DNA from: Streptomyces sp. AC555_RSS877
GTDB taxonomy: Bacteria > Actinomycetota > Actinomycetes > Streptomycetales > Streptomycetaceae
Assembly: GCF_019049245.1 (NCBI RefSeq)
Contig: NZ_JAGMUK010000052.1
Coordinates: forward strand, 29,185-93,184
Reading direction: 5' to 3'
Length of the DNA stretch: 64,000 bases
In this document: piece by piece, positions 44,548-51,183 of the stretch
How positions within the stretch are numbered: position 1 is the first letter of the stretch
Layout: the number at the start of each line of letters is the position of its first letter
Notes under the pieces: model-generated
What the model saw: only the letters and a program-made list of their open reading frames with translations
What the model was told of the DNA's origin: nothing
Databases searched by the model: none
Program-made: the position numbers and the translations under genes

Positions 44548-44681
44548 GCACGCCGCGGCCGGCGACCGGAGAGCAGCCGCGCTACGAACCGGCGCCGGGC
44601 GTGGGCAAGGTGGCGATGTGGGTCCTGCTGTTCCTGCTCGCGGCGATCGTCGTGGTGCTGGGCGGCGTCTACCTCGTGTGA
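44544..44681 (+). CDS. 45-residue membrane peptide coupled to the Mo-hydroxylase operon
   Basis: The GTG at 44544 overlaps the large-subunit stop (GTGA) and its TGA overlaps the ATG of the next gene (TGATG), so it is coupled on both sides. The product has a short polar N-terminus (MSTPRPATGEQPRYEPAPGV) and one membrane helix (about 24-44). It could anchor the hydroxylase at the membrane (inference). Confidence 0.7.
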   Translation: MSTPRPATGEQPRYEPAPGVGKVAMWVLLFLLAAIVVVLGGVYLV

Positions 44682-45208
44682 TGCACGGGGTCGTGCTGAT
44701 CACCGGGGTGATGGCGGCCGGGAAGTCGACGGTCGCCCAGGCACTGGCGGAGAGGCTGCCGAGAGCGGCGCATGTCCGTGGCGACCTGTTCCGGCGGATG
44801 ATCGTGTCCGGGCGTGCGGACTACGAGCCCGGCGACGACGGCGAGGGCGAGGACCAACTCCGGCTGCGGTACCGGCTGTCGGCGGCGACCGCGGACGCGT
44901 ACGCGGAAGCCGGGTTCACGGCGGTGGTCCAGGACGTGGTGCTGGGCGCGGGCCTCGCGGCGTACGTCCGGCTGGTGCGCACCCGCCCGCTGCACGTGAT
45001 CCTCCTGGCCCCCGACTCGGAGGCCGTCGCGGCGCGGGAGACGGGGCGGGTGAAGACGGGCTACGGAGCCTGGACGGTCGAGGAGCTGGACCGGGCCCTG
45101 CGGACACGGACGCCGCGCATCGGGCTGTGGGTGGACTCCTCGGGGCTGACGGTGAGGGAGACCGTGGAGGAGATCCTGGCCGGATGGGAACGGGCGAGGG
45201 TGGTCTGA
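44681..45208 (+). CDS. P-loop kinase-like protein
   Basis: This 175-residue AAA_33/zeta-type P-loop protein has Walker A GVMAAGKST and a likely lid/Arg region (RETGRVKTGYG). Such proteins phosphorylate small molecules or nucleotides. The overlap with the membrane peptide ties it to the hydroxylase operon, where it might act in substrate or cofactor handling (inference). The ATG at 44681 is chosen because of TGATG coupling. Confidence 0.8.
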   Translation: MHGVVLITGVMAAGKSTVAQALAERLPRAAHVRGDLFRRMIVSGRADYEPGDDGEGEDQLRLRYRLSAATADAYAEAGFTAVVQDVVLGAGLAAYVRLVRTRPLHVILLAPDSEAVAARETGRVKTGYGAWTVEELDRALRTRTPRIGLWVDSSGLTVRETVEEILAGWERARVV

Positions 45209-45361
45209 CGTCTCCTGGGGCGGGGGGCTTGGCCCGGGGGCGTTGTCAGTGGTGGCGCGTAGTGTTCTGAGCAGTGGGGGACGGCTGGGACGGCCACCGG
45301 AATCGGTCGGCTGTGCGTGCCCTGCACGGGGACCGTGAGAGAAGCACATGCGGGGGAACAC

Positions 45362-46528
45362 ATGAGCACGACCGACGCCGGCCCGGCGACGATCACGCTG
45401 ACCGAGGCCGAACTGGATCCGTACGTCACACACGCGTCGACGCGCCGTTGGCTGACGGGGCCGGGACTGCCGGGTGACAGCGGCCTGTTCACCTTCGCGG
45501 AACTGCGCCGGGAGGGGCTGCGGACGGTGGGGGACTCGACCGGCGACATGGACTGCCCGGCACCGGATCTGTGCGCCCAGCTGGTGATAGGCGGGCTCTT
45601 GGGGCCAGGCGGCCGGGAGACGGAGTCGGTCCTGCTGGACGGCGCGACCGGCGAGATCTCCACGACGCGCTACCTCCACGACCGCCCCGGCCTGATGGGC
45701 CGTCGCCCGCTCGCGCCCTCGCTGGAGAGGCTGGTGCGGTTCGCGACGGCGACGGACGAACTGGCCGCGCTGCGGGGACGGTTCGCGTCGTACGAGGGTC
45801 GCTTCGGGCCCAAGGCCGTGGCCGAGGCGTCGCGTCAGCTGCTGGCCGTGTTCAAGGAGGGGACGGGCGGCGAGGTGCCGCCGTTCTGGAAGATGGCCGC
45901 CCTGATCCGCCCCCTCTCCCTGGTCGCGGGACCGGGCACACCGGCCGGGCTCGCCCTGGACCTCCCGGCCCGCCTCCTCGACCAGGAGTTCGGCCGGGGC
46001 AAGGTCGCCCGCTTCGAGGACGTCGACTTCCCCGCGACCCTCACACACGAACCGACCCGCCGCTTCCTGCGCGAGACGGGCCTGCCCGAGGACGCCTTCC
46101 TCTTCCACCTCGACACGGACGTGCCGCTGGCGACACTGGCCGAATACTACGCCGAGGATCCGTCCGTGGAACTCCCGGACCGGGCCACCCACTTGATACG
46201 CCTGGGCGACCTGGTCGAGGACAACAGCCTCGTGATCGACGGCGAGACGGGCGCGGTCCTGAACTGGAGCGAGCCCGAGGCGGCCCTGTACCCCCTCAAC
46301 ACGGACGTCTCCACCCTGGGCTTCACCCTCTGGCTGCTCCACCGCGAGCGAGCCATCGACGAGGACCCGTCCAACGGCCTGACCGCGGAGACCCGCGACC
46401 AACTGGCCGCGATGATGATCCAGGTGCTGTCGACCGTCGACCCGACGGGTACGAGAACGCAGCCGGGGCGGCACTACTGGACGGAGTGGTTCCGGGGCGA
46501 GGCGGGCGGGGCGAGCGGGGCGCTGTGA
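45362..46528 (+). CDS. Tandem SUKH-4-like protein
   Basis: The 388-residue protein has two related halves. Each has a LPGDSGLF/LPEDAFLF strand, a hydrophobic LLGPGG/LGDLVED block, a D(G)xTGE/DGETG turn and a following conserved W/L helix. These are SUKH-4 (SMI1/KNR4) domain features: first domain about 15-125, second about 235-375. SUKH proteins commonly act as immunity proteins against nuclease toxins, but no toxin is adjacent. ATG at 45362 after GGGGGAACAC. A -10-like TAGTGT lies at about 45261. Confidence 0.75.
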   Translation: MSTTDAGPATITLTEAELDPYVTHASTRRWLTGPGLPGDSGLFTFAELRREGLRTVGDSTGDMDCPAPDLCAQLVIGGLLGPGGRETESVLLDGATGEISTTRYLHDRPGLMGRRPLAPSLERLVRFATATDELAALRGRFASYEGRFGPKAVAEASRQLLAVFKEGTGGEVPPFWKMAALIRPLSLVAGPGTPAGLALDLPARLLDQEFGRGKVARFEDVDFPATLTHEPTRRFLRETGLPEDAFLFHLDTDVPLATLAEYYAEDPSVELPDRATHLIRLGDLVEDNSLVIDGETGAVLNWSEPEAALYPLNTDVSTLGFTLWLLHRERAIDEDPSNGLTAETRDQLAAMMIQVLSTVDPTGTRTQPGRHYWTEWFRGEAGGASGAL

Positions 46529-46663
46529 CCGACCGCTTGGGCGCCCCTGTGTCGAACAAAGAGTCGACCGTGATGCGGTGACTGCTCCAGATGCTTCCCC
46601 GTCTCGCTTGAGTGACAATCGGTACAGATGCACGGCTTCTCTAGTGTGAAATGAGGGAAGACG

Positions 46664-46918
46664 GTGGACCTCAACACTGACTTGACCGACGTGCAGATGA
46701 AGGCGCTCGAGGAGAACGCGGACGATCTGGAAAAGCTGCAACCCCAGCTGGACGAGGTACACGAAAAGGTGCTGCATCGCCTGGAGAGAGCGGGGCTGGG
46801 GGATGGCACGGACATACTGAACTGCCTGGCCTGCATTGCGTGCGAGGGATGGACCCGTGGCAGTAACGGCAGGTGCGGCAGCTGCTCCCACGGCTGGTTC
46901 TCTCACAACGTGATATAG
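46664..46918 (+). CDS. Small acidic protein with Cys-rich C-terminus
   Basis: This 84-residue product has an acidic helical N-terminal half (about 1-50) and a C-terminal segment with five Cys (CLACIAC then CGSC), Trp and His. GAGGGAAG precedes the GTG start. The Cys pattern could bind zinc. The leader-plus-Cys-rich-tail layout also recalls a modified-peptide precursor, but no maturation gene is nearby. Not recognised. Confidence 0.6.
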   Translation: MDLNTDLTDVQMKALEENADDLEKLQPQLDEVHEKVLHRLERAGLGDGTDILNCLACIACEGWTRGSNGRCGSCSHGWFSHNVI

Positions 46919-46948
46919 CCGACCGGGGCGGAAACCGAGACGGAAGAC

Positions 46949-46986
46949 CAAAAGGGCGGTCCCCTCTCGGGGATGCCGCCCTTTTG
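46949..46986. terminator. Terminator
   Basis: An 11-bp outer stem (CAAAAGGGCGG, 46949-46959, with 46976-46986) encloses a CCCC/GGGG inner stem, with T run on the plus strand. It ends the small Cys-rich gene and may also end the minus-strand tRNA. Confidence 0.88.
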
Positions 46987-47018
46987 CTTTTCCTGGTGAA
47001 GCCGCGTGAAGCCGTCAG

Positions 47019-47060
47019 AGGCCGTAGCGGGATTCGAACCCACGTAACTCGCTTTGCAGG
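47019..47060 (-). tRNA. 3' half of tRNA-Cys(GCA), left attachment site (attL)
   Basis: On the minus strand the sequence gives anticodon loop CTGCAAA, 3' anticodon strand GCGAG, variable TTAC, T arm GTGGG-TTCGAAT-CCCGC, acceptor 3' strand TACGGCC and discriminator T, all fitting tRNA-Cys with U73. The 5' half does not follow: beyond the anticodon loop the sequence no longer pairs. This is the chromosomal remnant left by integration, with crossover in the anticodon loop. The functional tRNA should be rebuilt at the other end of the element, outside the window. Confidence 0.75.
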
Positions 47061-47196
47061 TTTGTCGGCGCTGATCAGAGCGTGATCCGGCCTGGTTCGC
47101 GCGAGTTCAAGGTCGTTCAGGCGTTGAGCGGAGCGGTGCATGTGGACGGCTTCGGACGCCCGCGTACGGCGATGAACGAGACGGAAACTGAGACGG
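47051..47196. repeat. att-like repeat, copy 1
   Basis: This ~146-bp segment starts GCTTTGCAGGTTTGTC and ends GAGACGGAAACTGAGACGG. It recurs imperfectly at 48114-48261. The first 40 and last 45 bp are well conserved. It holds the tRNA crossover core, an inverted repeat around AGCG, and paired GAGACGG motifs that resemble arm-type integrase sites. Confidence 0.75.
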
Positions 47197-47247
47197 TGAC
47201 GCCTCACTGCGGGGGGTTCCCATAGGGGAGGCCTCGCCGCGTGATGG

Positions 47248-48015
47248 TTAGGCTGAGTCGGGCTGCTCGAGCGGCCGCCGCCACCACTCCGTGGATTTGA
47301 AGCAGCCCATCAGCCAGTGTGCTTCCGCGATGTCGAGGATGACTTGGCCGACCGACGGGATCGGCCGGAAGCGGAGCATTCCCTCTTGGATGGGCACTGG
47401 CTCCCAGTCAAGATCGTGGTGGAGCAGGACCGCGTAAGGCTGGCCGCGGCGCTGCCAGAAGACCATGGGTTCGTAGACCTCGTTCTCGAAGGGTTTGACG
47501 ATGTCGTCCGGGGCGAATTCGACATCGGCCATGTCTGCCCACCTTCCGACTCCCTCGCGTTCCCGAGCCAGGTAGTGCCGCATGTCCTGCACGAACGCGT
47601 TGAGGCTCGCGTCGTTTAGTACTGACTCCCGGGATACGACGATGGACTTCGCCGTTTTGCGTAGCGCCCTGGCTCGACGAAGTTGACGGGTCGCATTGGC
47701 CCAGAAGAGGCCGCCCCGCTCAGCATCGTGGACTACGCACAGCACGGGCAGGCTGCCATCGCGCCAGTTGTCGCCGTGATCGCCGACTGGGACGCGGTGC
47801 CCGCGCCTGGTCCGGGTCGAAACCCCGCCCTTAACTTGCATGGCTACGGAATCCTCTGTCCGCTGCCCGTTCTGGACGAAGGTGACGTGCAGATCCTCGC
47901 CGTGGTCGTTACCACCATCGATCTCCTGCACGATGTGGCCGTGCCGCTCCAGCAGAGCACGCAGCTCATTCACCGCCATGCGTCCAATACGCCGGCTTTC
48001 GGGCACCCTCGGCAT
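47248..48015 (-). CDS. DUF4365 predicted PD-(D/E)xK nuclease-like protein
   Basis: The 255-residue protein resembles the DUF4365 family: RIGRMAVNELRALLERHGH, then GGNDHGEDLHV and VAMQVKGG. Asp41 and Gln60-x-Lys62 fit a PD-(D/E)xK-type active site. Members occur in defence and mobile contexts. Its role is unproven. ATG at 48015 with GAGGGGG upstream. It is the only gene between the two att-like repeats, which suggests that it arrived as a separate cargo unit. Confidence 0.72.
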   Translation of the reverse strand: MPRVPESRRIGRMAVNELRALLERHGHIVQEIDGGNDHGEDLHVTFVQNGQRTEDSVAMQVKGGVSTRTRRGHRVPVGDHGDNWRDGSLPVLCVVHDAERGGLFWANATRQLRRARALRKTAKSIVVSRESVLNDASLNAFVQDMRHYLAREREGVGRWADMADVEFAPDDIVKPFENEVYEPMVFWQRRGQPYAVLLHHDLDWEPVPIQEGMLRFRPIPSVGQVILDIAEAHWLMGCFKSTEWWRRPLEQPDSA

Positions 48016-48113
48016 CGATCCCCCTCAAGTTGTATGGGGATCAGGTTACGGCCAGCTTCTGACACGCAGACTGCCTTCGGAGACCGTGGAGTGCATCGAA
48101 CCTTGAGTCCCTG

Positions 48114-48261
48114 GCTTTGCAGGTTTGTCCGCTCTGGTCGGAGCGTGATCCGGATGCGTTCAGCAGGGTTTCATTCGCGTACGGCCCTTCCACCGGCCGC
48201 GACTAGGCGAACGGTCCTGGACGCTTGCGCACGGCGATCAACGAGACGGAACCTGAGACGG
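48114..48261. repeat. att-like repeat, copy 2 with decayed tRNA 3' half
   Basis: It matches copy 1 (same GCTTTGCAGGTTTGTC core, AGCGTGATCCGG block, and final GAGACGGAACCTGAGACGG). The flank on the left (about 48085-48113) reads on the minus strand as a degenerate tRNA-Cys 3' half with GGTTCGAT. It is probably an older attachment site from an earlier integration. Confidence 0.65.
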
Positions 48262-48305
48262 TCTGCGGGCCCCGGGGTGTGCGCCATCCCTGGAGGGGGC
48301 GAACG

Positions 48306-49550
48306 GTGATGCCAGAGCGGTCGTTGTCAGTGCCGTTGCGTACGCTCTGGGAAACGCCAACCAGACGGGGGTACAGGTTGAAGATCCAAGACCTTACGGA
48401 TGCTGGAGCCGTTGCCAAGGCCGTCGCCGAGTTCGACGACCTTGGCGGACTCGCGTTTCGCAAGCGGTACAACTTCGGTCCGTCCACTCAGTACTACCTC
48501 AGCCACGACGGCCGGCTCTATGACGCGAAGGCCATTGCCGGCGTGGCATACGGCTACCAGCACCCCGCCACGGGAGCGCTCACCAACAAGCAGTTCGACG
48601 GCGGCGAGGCGGCAACGAACAAGGTGCTACGCCGCCTTGGATTCACCATCGTCGACAGCCACTCCAAGTCCGTGGAAGAAGAGCGCAGTTGGCGACTCCT
48701 GGTCTGGGGGGACCTCGTCAACCGTCGGAACGAGGCCGGTCTCGTGACTCCCGATGCCGTACGGTCCGTCGGAGCGTACGGAAACTTCCGCGGCATCTGG
48801 GTTGACTCCGCTCGCACGAAGAAGGTCCATCCCGCTGGCGTCGCGGTCGGTCTTAAACACACGGGGCAGCACTACCCAGACGATTTCAGCGACACGGGCG
48901 TGCTCTACCACTACCCCGTCACGGGACGCCCTGGTCATGACCTCGCCGAGGTCAACGCGACCAAGGTGGCCGCCGAACTCAAGATTCCCGTCTTCGTCAT
49001 CAGCGAGGTTGGCGACTACCGCGGCGTACAGCTCGCTTGGGTCGAGGGGTGGGAAGACGAGAGTCACCTGTTCCTCGTCCGGTTCGGCGAGGCTCCGCCC
49101 GAGCGCATCATCGACCGGGACCGATCTGAAGAAGAGCCGTTCGTGTTGGAGGGCAACCGCAGGCGGAAGCGGCGAGGTGCGGTGACGGTCCGCCCGGATC
49201 AAGCGCGCTTCAAGATCGAGGTGTTCCGTCGGTACGGGCCTCACTGTCCCCTGTCGGGCATTGCCGTTCCCGAGATGATCGAAGCTGCCCACCTGCGGGG
49301 GGATGCCGACGGTGGTAGCTCGGATGCCCGGAACGGCCTGCCCATGAACGCGGCCCTTCACCGTGCGTTTGACGCCCACTTGTTCGCCATCAACCCGGAC
49401 ACATTGACGGCAGAAGTGCGCCCGGAGGGCCCGACGTTGGATGAGCTCGGAATCGTTCACCCCAAGCTCGCCTTGCCTCGTCTTCCCCACCGCGACGCCT
49501 TGGCATGGCGCTACGCCGAATGGTTGCGGCGCATCGGTCACACGGCCTGA
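48306..49550 (+). CDS. ScoMcrA-like HNH restriction endonuclease
   Basis: The protein of about 414 residues has an N-terminal head-type domain (FGPSTQYYLSHDGRLYDAKA, then GGEAATNKVLRRLGF) as in ScoMcrA. A central SRA-like region follows (GVLYHYPVTGRPGHD...), then a C-terminal HNH nuclease: CPLSGI, His329 in AAHL, Asn343 in RNGL, His352 in LHRAFD. ScoMcrA is a type IV enzyme that cuts modified DNA (methylated or phosphorothioated), so this one probably restricts modified incoming DNA (inference). GTG at 48306 has GGAGGGGG upstream; TTG 48378 is an alternative that starts at the conserved domain. Confidence 0.75.
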   Translation: MMPERSLSVPLRTLWETPTRRGYRLKIQDLTDAGAVAKAVAEFDDLGGLAFRKRYNFGPSTQYYLSHDGRLYDAKAIAGVAYGYQHPATGALTNKQFDGGEAATNKVLRRLGFTIVDSHSKSVEEERSWRLLVWGDLVNRRNEAGLVTPDAVRSVGAYGNFRGIWVDSARTKKVHPAGVAVGLKHTGQHYPDDFSDTGVLYHYPVTGRPGHDLAEVNATKVAAELKIPVFVISEVGDYRGVQLAWVEGWEDESHLFLVRFGEAPPERIIDRDRSEEEPFVLEGNRRRKRRGAVTVRPDQARFKIEVFRRYGPHCPLSGIAVPEMIEAAHLRGDADGGSSDARNGLPMNAALHRAFDAHLFAINPDTLTAEVRPEGPTLDELGIVHPKLALPRLPHRDALAWRYAEWLRRIGHTA

Positions 49551-49572
49551 TACCGAGAGGCAAAGACGTGCC

Positions 49573-49607
49573 GAAGCCCCCGACCGCTGAAGCGGTTCGG
49601 GGGCTTC
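49573..49607 (+). terminator. Terminator of the HNH gene
   Basis: A stem of 15 bp with one bulged T (49573-49587 with 49592-49607) and a TGAA loop lies 23 nt after the HNH stop. The next 285 bp to the protease gene contain only a -10-like TATTGT at about 49852 and AGGGGGG before the start. Confidence 0.8.
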
Positions 49608-49892
49608 AGGCGTCTGCGCCCCAACACGCTTTCCAACTGTCCGCATGGCCGTACGGGGGCGTTCGCAGGAGTTCACGGGCCAGGTCAGAGGGGGTGCGCG
49701 TACGGTGCTGAACGGTGAGGACCGTCGGCGTACAGGACAAAGACCAGGACAACGAGCGGGGTCTGAACCGAGGTCACAACTCAGACGCGAGGAGCCACGC
49801 CGCGAATGTGTAACCACGCCGCAACAACGGTGTGCCGTGGTCCGGCGTCGGATATTGTGCTGAAACAGTCTGCACCTAGGGGGGCGCACGAC

Positions 49893-50546
49893 ATGCTTTG
49901 GCACGGCCAGTTGGTTGTATCACTCGCTAGAGTCGAGGGTGGGACTGGGACCCTTCTAGGGTCATGCTTTCCGGTCACATCGAACTATCTTGCCACCGCA
50001 TTCCATGTGGTTCGAGGTAGTGACAGGAACCTAGTTGCTTCGCTTCCTGCGATGTCGGACGTCTCGGAGTATCAAGATACGACCGTAAATCACTTCAACG
50101 CGCATACGGTGAAGATTGTTGCAGTGGATCCAATGAGGGATCTATGCCTCCTTGAACTTCCTAAAAGCTGGACGGCGAGCGTGCCGTATCAAATCGGTGG
50201 GACCGATATGTTGCAGCCTGGCGCAGAAGTTAATGTGTACGGATATCCGCATATGGAATTCGGGCGCCGGGTGATTACGGTACAGCGGTCTCATGTCGGG
50301 GCTAAAGTCCTACTCTCGAACCAGGGAGTTAAGAGTAAGCATATTGTGGTGAATGCTCACCTTCGCCCTGGGCAGTCAGGCGGTCCCATCTTCGATGCCA
50401 AGACTGGGACGCTTTGTGCAGTCTCTATCGGGAGTTACTCCCCGGCTTCGAGTGCCACGGTCGTCGTTGGTGGAGTGGACCCAACGACACTCCACCAAAC
50501 TGGACATGCGGTAAGCGCTGAGTACCTGAAAGGAATGATCCCGTGA
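49893..50546 (+). CDS. Trypsin-like serine protease (intracellular, cargo)
   Basis: This 217-residue chymotrypsin-fold protease has triad His38 (ATAFHVV), Asp83 (MRDLCLLEL) and Ser162 (RPGQSGGPIF). No signal peptide, PDZ or lipobox is visible, so it is probably cytoplasmic. Codon use is less GC-biased than in neighbours, which points to recent transfer. The downstream gene overlaps its stop (GTGA). Similar trypsin-like proteases occur in predicted bacterial conflict systems where cleavage activates a partner effector (inference). ATG at 49893 follows AGGGGGG by 8 nt. Confidence 0.8.
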   Translation: MLWHGQLVVSLARVEGGTGTLLGSCFPVTSNYLATAFHVVRGSDRNLVASLPAMSDVSEYQDTTVNHFNAHTVKIVAVDPMRDLCLLELPKSWTASVPYQIGGTDMLQPGAEVNVYGYPHMEFGRRVITVQRSHVGAKVLLSNQGVKSKHIVVNAHLRPGQSGGPIFDAKTGTLCAVSIGSYSPASSATVVVGGVDPTTLHQTGHAVSAEYLKGMIP

Positions 50547-51052
50547 CCGGTTTGGGCATTCTCATCTCTGGAGAGCAAGATTTCTGGCTTGCAGATCTTC
50601 CGGGCTATCAGCGGCAGACTGTAGCTGACATGCTGGCAAGTGGAAAGACGCCGGAGCAGGTCGCTGCAGCATGGCTCAACGGTGGCGTTGCCGAACAGAC
50701 AGCTCCCTTTGGGGCGGGGGCGGGTGTCAACCTTTATCTTGAGAAAGTCGTTGACGAGCTGCACGACTTCCTATGCGTTGGGAACACTTACGAGCAAGAG
50801 CGCGCGCAAATTGCCAACGGCTTCAAAACGGGCCAGACTGGCCTAGTCGCTACCATTACTGCATTCATTGCGCCACAGCTTGACTCGGCCCCGTCGTTTC
50901 TTGCTCCAGCGATTGCCGTACTTCTGTGCGCCATCTCTAAAATTGGACTAGGCGCATGGTGTCGAGTGCAAACGGAGCGGAGAGCGCAGAATGCTGAGCA
51001 GCAGTTGAACGTTACGGGTGAAACGCCGCCTACCGGAGAAGCAGGCAGATGA
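50543..51052 (+). CDS. Membrane partner of the protease
   Basis: The 169-residue protein has an N-terminal soluble region (about 1-75, with LPGYQRQTVADMLASGKTPEQVAAAWL), a helical middle and two likely membrane helices (about 98-140), then a polar tail. It is translated by coupling to the protease gene (GTGA) and shares its lower GC. No family recognised. By analogy with protease-activated systems it may be the effector or the substrate (inference). Confidence 0.7.
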   Translation: MTGLGILISGEQDFWLADLPGYQRQTVADMLASGKTPEQVAAAWLNGGVAEQTAPFGAGAGVNLYLEKVVDELHDFLCVGNTYEQERAQIANGFKTGQTGLVATITAFIAPQLDSAPSFLAPAIAVLLCAISKIGLGAWCRVQTERRAQNAEQQLNVTGETPPTGEAGR

Positions 51053-51138
51053 TACCGCCGAGTGAAGCGATGGGTCTGCTATCTCAAGCCTGACACTGTC
51101 GGGTACATGGAACAACTGGGAGGGCATGGAACTGAGAC

Positions 51139-51167
51139 GGGCGGGGCCTCAGTGCGAGGCCCCGCCC
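51139..51167. terminator. Terminator between the protease pair and the XRE gene
   Basis: A 12-bp perfect stem (51139-51150 with 51156-51167) and loop AGTGC lies between convergent units. A single GGAACTGAGACGG, like the end of the att-like repeats, lies directly at its left side (51128-51140). Confidence 0.85.
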
Positions 51168-51183
51168 GCCTCAGTTTCTGTCG

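Noticed and set aside
45244-45266. TTGTCA and TAGTGT as a promoter for the SUKH gene
   Set aside because: The spacer is only 11 bp. I kept only the -10-like box as a weak hint.
46664-46918. Calling the Cys-rich small protein a ribosomally made modified peptide precursor
   Set aside because: No modifying enzyme, protease or exporter is nearby. The Cys pattern also suits a zinc site.
47019-47130. A complete, functional tRNA-Cys gene at the left boundary
   Set aside because: The 5' side after the anticodon loop does not pair with the 3' anticodon strand, and no D arm or GGCCGTA acceptor 5' strand is present.
48225-48305. Longer N-terminus of the HNH protein starting at 48225
   Set aside because: Its first codons overlap the att-like repeat copy 2, have no ribosome binding site, and do not match the domain, which begins near residue 25 of the chosen product.
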